Source of the DNA: Enterococcus sp. DIV0660C
Lineage (GTDB): Bacteria; Bacillota; Bacilli; Lactobacillales; Enterococcaceae
Assembly (NCBI RefSeq): GCF_017316125.1
Contig: NZ_JAFLWA010000012.1
Span: 62,001 to 126,000 of the forward strand
Reading direction: 5' to 3'
DNA length: 64,000 bases
Under the pieces are notes generated by a model. The model saw nothing but the letters and a program-made list of their open reading frames with translations, ran no database searches and was not told the origin of the DNA. Made by a program: the position numbers and the translations under genes. Positions 46,944-55,864 of the stretch are shown here, one piece after another; position 1 is the first letter of the stretch; each line of letters opens with the position of its first letter.

Positions 46944-47002
46944 GATAATCGCTCCTTCAAAGGCATTTTATCTAGTTTAGCATTTTCAACTAGAAAATCA
47001 AT

Positions 47003-47035
47003 AAAAAAACTTAGTTTTTTTCAAACTAACTAAGT
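47003..47035 (-). terminator. Terminator-like hairpin in the pyrD leader
   Basis: On the minus strand the stem ACTTAGTT/AACTAAGT is followed by T6, about 65 bases upstream of the pyrD start. It may be an attenuator or the end of an upstream transcript. Confidence 0.6.
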
Positions 47036-47244
47036 AATGTTCGCCTTTTAAAAGAATAAAGTTTATTTTGACAAGGATATTGTTAATCCCACTAATGATG
47101 AGCGCTCGTCTTCACGCAACCAACCTTATTTGTTTCAATACGTATCAATATGTAACAGATGAAGAAAAAGAGTCTCCATAGATAAAAATATTCTATCCAC
47201 ATTTTAGACGTTTTCACTTACCATAAAACCTATCTTTTTACACA

Positions 47245-47274
47245 AAAAAGACTGGAACACTGTCCAGTCTCTTT
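47245..47274 (-). terminator. Terminator after bcr-type gene
   Basis: The stem AGACTGGA/TCCAGTCT is followed by T6 on the minus strand. Confidence 0.8.
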
Positions 47275-47289
47275 TCTACATTCAATCAC

Positions 47290-48522
47290 TCAACTACTTT
47301 TCTTAACTAATTTTTTTAAGAATGATTTCTTTTTTTCTTTCAAAAAAATATCTTTTTCTAACATTTTATATAAAATAACGGCGCATGCTTCAGAAATAAA
47401 GATCAATACAGCTAAAGGTAAATAAGTATTGCTTCCCATGATTCCTACTAACGGCGTAAAAACCATTCCGATTGCATACATTCCTAATCCAAGTACGGAA
47501 GAGGCAATCCCAGCATGCTCGCCTTGTCTTTCCATAGCCATTGTTGTTACCACTGCATTTACTAAGCCCAGTGTCGATACAACTAGCAACAAACCAAGCA
47601 AAGCAAGCCACAAATGATTGGTATGGATACCACTAATAATAACCAAAATACTACCTAGAAAACCAAGACCCACGCCCCAACCTAACTGACGGAAGCTACT
47701 CATTTTCTTCGACAACACACCAGCAAGTTCTGCTGCAACCACGATCCCGATTCCATTGATTCCATAAATCAAACTAAATATTTTATCTGACAAACCAAAA
47801 ACATTTTGTAACATAAAGGAAGAGCCAGAGATATAACAGAACATCGCCGCATAAACAAACCCTTGGATCAGCACGAACATCATAAATGGTCGATCACTAA
47901 ATACTGCTTGCCATCCTGCTTTCTGTTCGACTTTTTCAGTTACCACTTGAACTTCATGTGTTTCCTTAAACCCGATTAGAATGCCTAAAAATAATAACAA
48001 ACCAACTACTGCAAGAAAAATAAAAATACCGCGCCAAGAAAAATAACTCAAGAAAAAACTCCCCAGTAAAGGAGAAACAATCGGAAAGATACCATTGATC
48101 GCCATCAACATGGCAATGAAACGAGTCAATTGAGTACCAGAAAATAAGTCTTTCGCAATTGCTCGTGTTAAAACCACCCCAGTGGAGCTAGCAATTCCTT
48201 GAATCAATCGTAATCCTAGAAATAACCAAATATTTGTTACAGATACTGATAATAAACAGGCAATAACAGAAATACCAATACCCCACAACAGTGGTTTCTT
48301 CCGCCCAATGCGGTCACTAATTGCACCAATAAATAATGGTCCAAATGCGAGTCCGGCTAAACACATGGTCAAACTTAACTGAACCATTGATGTCGGGATC
48401 CCGAAATCTGTTTCTAGCACTGGTAAAGCTGGTAAATAAGTATCAAGTAGCAAGGGACCATATGCGCTTAATGTACCAAGCAAGATAGATAACCACCATA
48501 TTTTCTTTTTATTTTCAATCAT
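47290..48522 (-). CDS. Bcr/CflA-family drug efflux MFS transporter
   Basis: A 410-residue major facilitator with 12 membrane helices. It shows the DHA1 features: DTYLPALPVLETDFG in the first loop, GAISDRIGRKKPLLWG as the loop 2-3 motif, and RLIQGIASSTGVVLTRAIAKDLF as the antiporter motif C region of the Bcr group. It probably exports drugs or metabolites in exchange for protons. It is monocistronic with its own terminator. Start ATG at 48522 follows AAAGGAAATG. Confidence 0.9.
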   Translation of the reverse strand: MIENKKKIWWLSILLGTLSAYGPLLLDTYLPALPVLETDFGIPTSMVQLSLTMCLAGLAFGPLFIGAISDRIGRKKPLLWGIGISVIACLLSVSVTNIWLFLGLRLIQGIASSTGVVLTRAIAKDLFSGTQLTRFIAMLMAINGIFPIVSPLLGSFFLSYFSWRGIFIFLAVVGLLLFLGILIGFKETHEVQVVTEKVEQKAGWQAVFSDRPFMMFVLIQGFVYAAMFCYISGSSFMLQNVFGLSDKIFSLIYGINGIGIVVAAELAGVLSKKMSSFRQLGWGVGLGFLGSILVIISGIHTNHLWLALLGLLLVVSTLGLVNAVVTTMAMERQGEHAGIASSVLGLGMYAIGMVFTPLVGIMGSNTYLPLAVLIFISEACAVILYKMLEKDIFLKEKKKSFLKKLVKKSS

Positions 48523-48646
48523 TTCCTTTCACCTCAAAAAGAAAATAGCATGGAAAAATGGAAATATCAATAAAAAACCTAGTAAGTTTTCACTTTTTTC
48601 AATAAAATGAGAACAATACTCATTTTTGATGTTTTGCCTTAAATAA

Positions 48647-48682
48647 AAAACGTCGAGATCTGATTGACCTCGTACGTTTTTC
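48647..48682 (-). terminator. Terminator after the EIIC-GH3-LacI operon
   Basis: The stem AAACGTACGAGG/..CTCGACGTTT with a small mismatch is followed by TTTATTT on the minus strand. Confidence 0.75.
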
Positions 48683-48757
48683 TTCATTAATATGACAACA
48701 ATTACTTAGTTTGTTCATTTTTTTATGAAATAAACTTTTTTAATTATTTTTCATTAG

Positions 48758-49732
48758 TCATCCTAAAATTTGATTATCCAAGATAATTGTTTGCTTTTCA
48801 GATGGCAGGTTTTCTGTTGCCCCCTTGATTCGTTCAAGGATGATCGTTGCCGCTGTCTCCCCAATTTTTTCTGTGGGTGGATTAATCGTGACTTGTGGTA
48901 AAATACTTTGCTCGCCTTCAGATAAATAGTCATAATGACCAAACAAAATATCTTTACCTACAGAAATACCTTGTTCATTAAAGCATTCTAAGGAACCAAG
49001 AGACATATTGTAATTGCTGACAAAAAGTGCCGTTACCTTTTTCGCCAATAATTCTTTTGTTCCTTGATAACCACTCCTTCTAGTATAATCTCCTTCATAT
49101 ATCTCTAGTTCTACTGTAGGTTGATTTTCGATTGCATCTTTCGCGCCTAACAGCCGTTCTTTTGCTGTGTAATCTGTTTGTGGAGCAGTGATATAACCAA
49201 TCTTTTGATGTCCCTTAGCCATATAATCAGAGATCACTTTTGAGACACTTTCACGATCATTTAATAAAATGACATCTGCATTATTCAATGGATCTGGATA
49301 ATTCAAAGAGACGATTGGAACATTGACTTGCGCTAATTTTTCCATGTCGATCCATTCTTCACTTGATAAAAAGACAATCAATCCATCAATGGAGTGTTTC
49401 AACAAATAATCAATTTTCTCATCCATTTGTTTTTCACTTTTCGAAAAACCACTAAGCAGTATACTATAGCCATTTGCTTCAGCAACTTTTTCAATGCCAG
49501 AAACAACTTCAGAGCCAAATCGGCTGGAAATACTATTCATCAGTAAGCCAATGGAAAAACTTCGATTATTTTTAAGACCTTTGGCAATAATATTTTCTTT
49601 ATAGTCTAAAGCTTTAATCGCTGAAGTGATTTTTTCAACATTTGACTGCCTTAATTGTTGACCATTCAAATACCGCGACACTGTTCCTACTGAAACACCA
49701 GCAAGTTGAGCAACGTCTCTAATTGATGCCAT
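48758..49732 (-). CDS. LacI-family transcriptional regulator of the EIIC-GH3 operon
   Basis: A 324-residue repressor with the N-terminal LacI HTH and hinge (ASIRDVAQLAGVSVGTVSRYLNG; hinge KENIIAKGLKNNR) and a periplasmic-binding-protein-like effector domain. The start is the ATG at 49732 behind GGAGTGG, 11 bases after the GH3 stop. It is last in the operon it probably controls. The perfect palindrome AAGTTGAACCGGTTCAACTT at the operon promoter, with the central CG step contacted by this family, is its likely operator. Confidence 0.9.
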   Translation of the reverse strand: MASIRDVAQLAGVSVGTVSRYLNGQQLRQSNVEKITSAIKALDYKENIIAKGLKNNRSFSIGLLMNSISSRFGSEVVSGIEKVAEANGYSILLSGFSKSEKQMDEKIDYLLKHSIDGLIVFLSSEEWIDMEKLAQVNVPIVSLNYPDPLNNADVILLNDRESVSKVISDYMAKGHQKIGYITAPQTDYTAKERLLGAKDAIENQPTVELEIYEGDYTRRSGYQGTKELLAKKVTALFVSNYNMSLGSLECFNEQGISVGKDILFGHYDYLSEGEQSILPQVTINPPTEKIGETAATIILERIKGATENLPSEKQTIILDNQILG

Positions 49733-49743
49733 TTTTTCCACTC

Positions 49744-52038
49744 CTACCAATCACAATTGACTTCTGCCTCTTGATCATCAATCATGATTTTTGCTTTTTT
49801 GGCGAAATGCCAGCAGTTGTCTGCACCTAAATATTGGAAATCTTCTGGAAACAACTCAAACATCACCGTTTTTTCTTCCTGCGCTTTTAATTCGTGTTTG
49901 CTGAAAGCTTTAAGCATCTTTTTACGCTGAATAACGGAACCTCCAAGAAGTTTGACAAATATAAGTGAACTGACTTTGCCAGCAATCGATCCTTTATTTT
50001 TAACTTTAACGGATACCGTTATTTTGTCAATATTTGTTTTGCATTGAAGCGCTGAATAAACAAATGGAGTATAGCTTAACCCTTCCCCAAAATCATGTAG
50101 TGGACTGCCACTTAGGTCATAATAATCCTCTTGTTTTGAGGCATCTCTCTGATAATAATAGACCGGCAACTGCTGACTATTTCTAGGATAAGTAATACTT
50201 AAACGACCACTCGGATTTGATTGTCCAAGTAATGTCTTCGCGATTGCTTTTCCTCCTTCTTGCCCTGGAAACCAACCAATCAAAACAGCATCAGACACTG
50301 CTTCAACTAAAGACAAGTCAGAAGGACGACCTTGGATCATTACTGAAACAAGCGGTTTTTCAAGTTTCGCAAGTTCAGTCAAGAGAACTTCTTGCTTGCC
50401 TCCTAAAGATAACGAGGCGACATCTACGTTTTCTCCAGAATCCATATTCACCCCTTTGGATGAGACCGCACCATTTTGTAAAAATTCCATGTCAAAGTTT
50501 CGCGCACTTGATCCACCTAAAACAGTGATAATTATATCAGCCTCTCTCGCTAGTTGAAGTGCTTCTTTGATTTTTGCTTCTTGTGACACTTCATTTCGGA
50601 TCTCGCAACCTTCGGCATATGTGACAGTTGCTGAAGAAAACAACTTTTTGATTTCGCGATAAATCGTTTTTTCTAATTGCATTCCTGTTTGTGGGGCTGA
50701 ATAGTCACCTAACAAGTGATATAAATTGTCTGCATTTGGTCCGATTACTGCAATTTTTTTGCCGTTTGGATTTAACGGAAGGACACCATTGTTTTTAGTA
50801 AGAACTAAGCTTTCTTCCGCCAATTGTTGATTTAGTTCTCTTGATTCTGTCCATAATTTTTTCCATTGGCTCTTTGGATCTTTGATAAAAGGATCTTCAA
50901 ATAACCCTAATAAAAATTTAATTGACAAAATGCGTCGTACAGCACGATCAAGCATTGCTTCGTCAATCACATTTTCTAAAATACCTTCTTCAATTCTAGT
51001 GTAAGTTTCATCCCATAAACTCAAATCAATCCCAGCAGTTAACGCATGACCTGCCGCTTCTGTTTGACTTTCATACACATCATTCAGACGATCTAGAGCA
51101 ATCCCATCTGCCATGACTAATCCTTGAAAACCCATTTTTCCTCGTAGGTTTTGTTCAAACAATTCATGGTTCACATGACAAGGCACACCATCAATATCAT
51201 TGTACGCAGCCATTACCCCAACAGCATTACGTGTACTTTTCAATAGCGGTGTATAAACATCTGCAAATTCTCGTCTGCCAATTGGAACAGTTCCAGAATT
51301 ATGTCCCCCAAGAGCCTCTCCTTGTGCAATACAATGCTTTAAAACTACGCCAATTTGTTCTTTCGACCGATCAATGTCCATCACCCGTTGATCTAAGAAA
51401 GTTGTTTTATCAGAAATCAACGACCCTTGAAACCCTTCAACGATTGCTTCGCTCATTCGCGCACTAAGAATCGGATCTTCCCCAAAACATTCTTCTGACC
51501 TTCCCCAGCGTGGATCTTTTAATAAATCCAAAGTTGAAACCAAAGCTAAATGCACACCTTTTGCTGCTAATTCTTTTGCCATCAAGTGACTCGTCTGTTT
51601 AACAAGTTCTAAATTGAAACTGCTACCACGACCGATATTCGTAGGATAAGAAATGCTTTCAAGTCCTTGGTGTCCATGAGGACATTCTTCGACAATCAAA
51701 GCAGGAATCCCCCATCTAGAATGATCAATCACATATGCTTGAACCTGATTTGCTACTTTCCAGCTATCTTTTGCAGCAATGCCGTTTTTGTGATCGACTT
51801 TTGACCAAGGATCTGCACGAAATAACCCATAGAGCGCTCCGATTCCTCCACCCCATTGGACATGATTCTTAAATTTTTCGGTTAATTCAATTGTTTCTTG
51901 CTTTTTTTCATAACATTCCCATCCATAAAGATGTTGATTGACTTGCCCAACTTTTTCGCTAAGGTTCATTCGTGCTACTAAATCTTCTACACGTTCGCGA
52001 ATAGTTAACTGTGCATTTTGATATGGATAATTAACCAA
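49744..52038 (-). CDS. Beta-glucosidase-like glycoside hydrolase family 3 enzyme
   Basis: A 764-residue GH3 enzyme with the (beta/alpha)8 barrel, a second alpha/beta domain and a C-terminal fibronectin-III-like domain (about 675-750). The nucleophile is Asp311 in GLVMADGIALDRL. There is no signal peptide, so it acts in the cytoplasm. The best start is the TTG at 52038, inside the last codons of the EIIC gene and behind GGAGCGGGAG; no nearby ATG has a better site. It hydrolyses beta-glucosides or related glycosides. With a PTS EIIC in the same operon the expected substrate would be phosphorylated, which is unusual for GH3. Confidence 0.88.
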   Translation of the reverse strand: MVNYPYQNAQLTIRERVEDLVARMNLSEKVGQVNQHLYGWECYEKKQETIELTEKFKNHVQWGGGIGALYGLFRADPWSKVDHKNGIAAKDSWKVANQVQAYVIDHSRWGIPALIVEECPHGHQGLESISYPTNIGRGSSFNLELVKQTSHLMAKELAAKGVHLALVSTLDLLKDPRWGRSEECFGEDPILSARMSEAIVEGFQGSLISDKTTFLDQRVMDIDRSKEQIGVVLKHCIAQGEALGGHNSGTVPIGRREFADVYTPLLKSTRNAVGVMAAYNDIDGVPCHVNHELFEQNLRGKMGFQGLVMADGIALDRLNDVYESQTEAAGHALTAGIDLSLWDETYTRIEEGILENVIDEAMLDRAVRRILSIKFLLGLFEDPFIKDPKSQWKKLWTESRELNQQLAEESLVLTKNNGVLPLNPNGKKIAVIGPNADNLYHLLGDYSAPQTGMQLEKTIYREIKKLFSSATVTYAEGCEIRNEVSQEAKIKEALQLAREADIIITVLGGSSARNFDMEFLQNGAVSSKGVNMDSGENVDVASLSLGGKQEVLLTELAKLEKPLVSVMIQGRPSDLSLVEAVSDAVLIGWFPGQEGGKAIAKTLLGQSNPSGRLSITYPRNSQQLPVYYYQRDASKQEDYYDLSGSPLHDFGEGLSYTPFVYSALQCKTNIDKITVSVKVKNKGSIAGKVSSLIFVKLLGGSVIQRKKMLKAFSKHELKAQEEKTVMFELFPEDFQYLGADNCWHFAKKAKIMIDDQEAEVNCDW

Positions 52039-53362
52039 GTTCTCCCGCTCCTTCTTGTCTTGCTTTATTTGCAGCTAATACAAATGGTACAAATAAAAAG
52101 ACGTCTAAAATAATCAATAAAACTGTCAAAATGGCTGCCTTAACATCGCCACCTGTTGCAATAAATGATTGGATAACTGGTGGTGTGATCCATGGGGCTG
52201 CAGCAACTGTTTTTTCAATCAAGCCAACACTTGTTGCAACATAAGCAATAACTAAATTGATAGATGGAATAAGTGCACAAGGAATCATGTAGATTGGATT
52301 CATTACGACTGGTAATCCAAACATCACAGGTTCAGTAATGTTGAACAAACACGTTGTCAAACCAAACTTAGCGATTTGTCGCTGTTCTTGTCGTTTTGAA
52401 ACCCACAAAATCGCAATTACCAATGGTAAGATACAACCTCCACCACCAATCAATCCAAATGCATTCGTAAAAGGTTCGGTGATAATATTAGGAATTTCTT
52501 TTCCAGCAGAAAAAGCATCCATGTTTTCTTGAATCGATTGTAATAGTGGTGCTTGGCGAATTGGTGCCAAAATACTTGAGCCATGCATCCCAAAAACCCA
52601 GAGGAAATCAGAGAAAAATTGTAAAAATAAAATACCAGGAACAGACAAGACAAAGGCTTTTAAAGGTGTTTGAATGGCTAATTCAATCAAACTTGGAAAA
52701 TCAAGACCAGTAAACTTATCCAGTAGAAAAACAAAAATAGCAAATAAAAGAATAACTGCTGTTTCAGGAACTAACGAATTGAATGAAGTGGCAACTGCCG
52801 GTGGAACACCATCAGGCATTTTGATTTTTAACTTCTTGATTTTTGCTAGCTTCATAAATAATTCTGTCCCCACAATTGAAGCAATCATCGCTGTTGCTAA
52901 GCCAGAAGATGAAGTCAAACTTTGTAAAAATACACCAGTTGCTTCCGCTGTACTACCGTCCACCAAAGTAACATTGCTTTTCAACGGCATCAAAATAAAC
53001 ATAACAGCAACACTTAACACACCCGCGTGAACTGCGCTAAATGCTGGATCATTCATTTCACCAGATCGAATATAATGATTCGCTAAATTCCAGCCGATGT
53101 TGTAACACACAACAATCGCTAGAATGCTCATCGTACCATTATTGACGATTGAAGCTAGGTTGGCTAGAAAACTTAAGTCGATCCATTGTTGGACAAAAGC
53201 ATTAGAAAAAATCAATGCATTCAATAAAACCATGACAGAGGCTGCCATCACGAGTGGCATCGTAATAATAAAACTGTCCCGAATTGCAAGTAAGTGACGC
53301 TGGCTGTTCATCTTAGAAACGATTGGTAATAACTTTTCAGATAACTTGTCTACAAAACTCAT
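52031..53362 (-). CDS. PTS EIIC permease, lactose/cellobiose family
   Basis: A 443-residue membrane protein of the CelB/LicC type EIIC with about ten helices. Typical stretches are HLLAIRDSFIITMPLVMAASVMVL near the start, PGGGGCILPL-like LIGGGGCILPLVIAIL, and NITEPVMFGLPVVMNPIYMIPC with the GITEP-type sugar-phosphorylation site. It translocates a beta-glucoside while partner EIIA and EIIB proteins phosphorylate it; neither partner gene is nearby. Start ATG at 53362 follows GGGGGAG. It is first in the EIIC-GH3-lacI operon. Confidence 0.92.
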   Translation of the reverse strand: MSFVDKLSEKLLPIVSKMNSQRHLLAIRDSFIITMPLVMAASVMVLLNALIFSNAFVQQWIDLSFLANLASIVNNGTMSILAIVVCYNIGWNLANHYIRSGEMNDPAFSAVHAGVLSVAVMFILMPLKSNVTLVDGSTAEATGVFLQSLTSSSGLATAMIASIVGTELFMKLAKIKKLKIKMPDGVPPAVATSFNSLVPETAVILLFAIFVFLLDKFTGLDFPSLIELAIQTPLKAFVLSVPGILFLQFFSDFLWVFGMHGSSILAPIRQAPLLQSIQENMDAFSAGKEIPNIITEPFTNAFGLIGGGGCILPLVIAILWVSKRQEQRQIAKFGLTTCLFNITEPVMFGLPVVMNPIYMIPCALIPSINLVIAYVATSVGLIEKTVAAAPWITPPVIQSFIATGGDVKAAILTVLLIILDVFLFVPFVLAANKARQEGAGELG

Positions 53363-53385
53363 TAGTAAATCTCCCCCATTTAAAT

Positions 53386-53434
53386 AAGTTGAACCGGTTC
53401 AACTTCACTATATCATGACTTTTCTTTTTTGCAA
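53386..53434 (-). promoter_or_regulatory. Promoter and LacI-type operator of the EIIC-GH3-LacI operon
   Basis: The perfect 20-bp palindrome AAGTTGAACCGGTTCAACTT (53386-53405) lies directly after the -10 TATAGT (53412-53407), which is 16 bp from TTGCAA (53434-53429). A site over the transcription start fits repression. Confidence 0.8.
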
Positions 53435-53443
53435 TAGTTTTTT

Positions 53444-53457
53444 TGAAGGCGGATTCA
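53444..53457. promoter_or_regulatory. cre-like site upstream of EIIC operon
   Basis: TGAAGGCGGATTCA matches the cre consensus TGNAANCGNWNNCA except at one position. It is 10 bp upstream of the -35. Confidence 0.45.
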
Positions 53458-53505
53458 TTTTTTTGTTAAATAACTGTTTGCTCAGGCAATAAATCGTACA
53501 AAAAA

Positions 53506-53541
53506 AACAGTCAAAAGAATTAAAAAACTCTTGACCGTTTT
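53506..53541 (-). terminator. Terminator of a decayed minus-strand gene
   Basis: On the minus strand AAAACGGTCAAGAG pairs with CTTTTGACTGTTTT (two G-T pairs), followed by T-rich sequence. It lies downstream of the remnants at 53614-53939 and probably served the ancestral gene. Confidence 0.6.
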
Positions 53542-53613
53542 ATTTGCGATAATTGATTTTTAATTTCTATTATCAATCAACATAACCTTTTGTTCATTTC
53601 ACGATTCAAATTT

Positions 53614-53757
53614 TCAAGCCAATCTTCTCATTTTTGTTCTTTTCAAAAATTCATCGCAAAAAGCAGCCACATTTGTCCTTATCACTTCAAGAAAATTTTT
53701 CCTGTTGACTATGCCTTCTTCAAGTAGATCAATCAATTCATATTGAACTTCCATCAT
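53614..53757 (-). pseudogene. Short remnant frame of unknown origin
   Basis: A 47-codon frame starting MMEVQYELIDLLEEG and ending in a stop after MRRLA. Shifting frame after FLKRTK allows the continuation EDWLENLNREMNKRLC, which suggests a decayed longer gene. There is no ribosome binding site. The parent family was not recognised. Confidence 0.35.
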
Positions 53758-53811
53758 GTCATAGACCAGTTACAAATTTCCACATATGGCTTTGGATTTT
53801 TTGAAAACAAA

Positions 53812-53939
53812 TTGATAATCCGTTCTTATCAACAATCGCAATGCGTTCATTTTGAGAAATCGTTAATTCATCAATAGTTAAGATGCTTTTAGCAACATAA
53901 TTTTTCAATATTTTTTAACTCAACAGCTAAGTTTTCCAT
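53812..53939 (-). pseudogene. Truncated, frameshifted ABC-F ATPase remnant
   Basis: Beginning at the ATG at 53939 the frame reads MENLAVELKNIEK; a one-base shift then gives KSILTIDELTISQNERIAIV followed by DKNG, the run-up to a Walker A loop as found at the start of ABC-F ribosome-protection proteins (Msr/Vga/Lsa class). The similarity stops where GSGKST would be expected, so the rest is deleted. The fragment is about 42 codons and cannot be functional. Confidence 0.5.
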
Positions 53940-54175
53940 TTTTTCCGTTCCCTTTATGAGGAAAAAGTGTATACAAAAAGAGGTAGCCATAAACCACCCC
54001 CCTTGATTTCAATCAAAATGACCGAAGGAAAAAAGGATACATTCATCCTCGAAATCACATGTGCTTAAGACTTTTTTATTAACTAAGTGTTGTTAAAAAG
54101 TGCACTGCGCAATTTCATGGAAGCAGTTATCCTATTCTCCTTTACTTTTTTACTAAACTATTTCAATGATGACCT
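53940..54175. other. Intergenic region downstream of malA
   Basis: About 235 bases with no convincing open frame. A short inverted repeat TTGATT..AATCAA lies near 54003-54014. No clear terminator for the mal operon was found. Confidence 0.4.
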
Positions 54176-54997
54176 TCAAGCCTCAACTACTTGCTGATCA
54201 TCCTTGAATCCAGTTTTTGCAAAAATCCATAATAGTAACAAAACAGCTACAGTTGATTGGATTCCCAACATTAAAATCAAATCAAAATGTAAAAAACCAA
54301 CTATCGCAGCAAGAATCGATCCTACACCCAAGACATTCAGCATCAGATTCGCACTTTCTTTAAATGTTTGGATAGAAGAAAACCGGCTTTTTCGGGTCAT
54401 CCATAAAAAGAGAGAAGCACCAAACAAAATCATGATCGTCATGACTAGTAAGATAAACCCTAAACTTAGACTGTAAGACAAGATAATCACTGGCCGATTG
54501 CTGAGATAAAATTGTTCTTCTATAAATCGTTCAAATTCTTGTGGTGTTTGACTCGTCGCTGGCGTAAAAGACGGCCCATAGTTCATCGTATAACTTCTTG
54601 TTTGCCCGTTATCTATTTGTTGAATATGCCACTGTGTTTTTTCAAAATTAATAAACGTACCCTTTTGTTGGACACTTTTTGGCAAATTCACACCCACGAT
54701 TAATTCTTGGTTTTCAAAAATGACAGCTTCTTTCCCCTTTAATTCACCATTGACAACTTGTAAGTGAGAAAACTGTTCCGCACCTGCTTGATCTATCATC
54801 TGATTGACCGCTAAAAATTGTTGGCTTGGTATTGCGGTAATCTGATTTGCGTAATAAAGAGTGACTGGAATCGTCATAAAAGAGACTAAAAAGACTAATA
54901 CTAAGAAAAATTTGGGCCATGAAAGTTCCTTTCGACCAGCAAACAAGCGTTTTGGTCCAGCTAGGCTAGCGAAATAATTAAATGGGAAAGTTTGCAT
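54176..54997 (-). CDS. malA: MalA-like DUF1189 membrane protein of the maltodextrin operon
   Basis: A 273-residue protein with membrane segments at about residues 28-50 and 180-265, enclosing an extracytoplasmic region of about 125 residues. The FPFNYFASLAGPKRLFAGRKELSWPKFF start is typical of the DUF1189 protein called MalA in streptococcal malXCDA operons. It is last in the operon here, 12 bases after malD. Its exact role in maltodextrin use is not known; the family has no enzymatic motif. Confidence 0.82.
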   Translation of the reverse strand: MQTFPFNYFASLAGPKRLFAGRKELSWPKFFLVLVFLVSFMTIPVTLYYANQITAIPSQQFLAVNQMIDQAGAEQFSHLQVVNGELKGKEAVIFENQELIVGVNLPKSVQQKGTFINFEKTQWHIQQIDNGQTRSYTMNYGPSFTPATSQTPQEFERFIEEQFYLSNRPVIILSYSLSLGFILLVMTIMILFGASLFLWMTRKSRFSSIQTFKESANLMLNVLGVGSILAAIVGFLHFDLILMLGIQSTVAVLLLLWIFAKTGFKDDQQVVEA

Positions 54998-55009
54998 TTC
55001 TGATACCTC

Positions 55010-55861
55010 CTATCCTTTGGTTCCTCCTGAAGTTAATCCTGTAACAAAGTTCTTTTGTAAGAAGAAGAATAACAAACAGATTGGTAAAGCAATCAAGATT
55101 GCTCCGGCCGCAAATAACGATACTCTTTGATTCGTTACATCAGAAATAAAGGTTTGTAACCCGACTGCTACTGTTTGGTTCTCAGGTGTACGTAATAAGA
55201 ATTTTGATAGCATGAAATCACCAAATGGTCCCATGAATGCCCACAAGGCTTGAACGGCGATCATTGGTTTAACTAATGGCAAAACGATTTGAGCGAAAAT
55301 TCGAAAATGCCCTGCGCCATCTAACTTCGCAGATTCATCAAGGTCAATGGGCACAGTATCAAAATAACCTTTCATCAGCCAAGTATTCATCGGAATCCCC
55401 CCACCAATGTAAATCATCGTTAAGAACCAATACTTGTCTAACGCATCTAGTAAGAATGCCATAACATAAAAAGCAGTCAAAGCGGCCATCGTTGGCACCA
55501 TTTGAATAACTAAGAAAAACATCAAACTTGATTTACGACCAATAAAGCGATACCGACTATACGTATAACCTGCTAATGTTACCACCGTTACTTGTATCAC
55601 CATTGTTAACACAGAAATAACCAGAGTATTTTTATACCAAGTGCCGTACAATGTTTCATTAAATAAACGTGAAAAATTATTCAACGTCCATTCACCAGAT
55701 AAGTCCAAACTAAATGCAGCAATGTTCCCTGGTTTAAATGCTGTACTAGCAGTAATCAATAGTGGGTATAAAATAATGATTGAGAGCAAAATCAAGAAAG
55801 CATACGTAAAAAAGTGTGATACTCTTCGTTGAAATCTCGCACTAGAATTTATTTTTTTCAT
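55010..55861 (-). CDS. malD: Maltodextrin ABC transporter permease MalD (MalG-like)
   Basis: A 283-residue CUT1 permease with six helices and the ATPase-contact loop [21 protein letters not shown]. It is 3 bases after malC and 12 before malA. With MalC it makes the membrane channel for maltodextrins captured by MalX. The ending [12 protein letters not shown] is typical of MalG-like proteins. Confidence 0.92.
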   Translation of the reverse strand: MKKINSSARFQRRVSHFFTYAFLILLSIIILYPLLITASTAFKPGNIAAFSLDLSGEWTLNNFSRLFNETLYGTWYKNTLVISVLTMVIQVTVVTLAGYTYSRYRFIGRKSSLMFFLVIQMVPTMAALTAFYVMAFLLDALDKYWFLTMIYIGGGIPMNTWLMKGYFDTVPIDLDESAKLDGAGHFRIFAQIVLPLVKPMIAVQALWAFMGPFGDFMLSKFLLRTPENQTVAVGLQTFISDVTNQRVSLFAAGAILIALPICLLFFFLQKNFVTGLTSGGTKG

Positions 55862-55864
55862 CTG

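Larger units (their letters stand above)
46944..47289. other. Intergenic region between pyrD and bcr-type gene
   Basis: It holds a leader hairpin for pyrD (47003-47035), about 200 bases without an open frame, and the terminator of the exporter gene (47245-47274). The PyrR binding consensus was looked for and not seen. Confidence 0.5.

Noticed and set aside
47090-47200. T-box-like sequence (minus strand GGTTGGTTGCG) upstream of pyrD
   Set aside because: It differs from the T-box core GGTGGNACCGCG at several places, no specifier stem is evident, and the terminator is too far away to pair with it.
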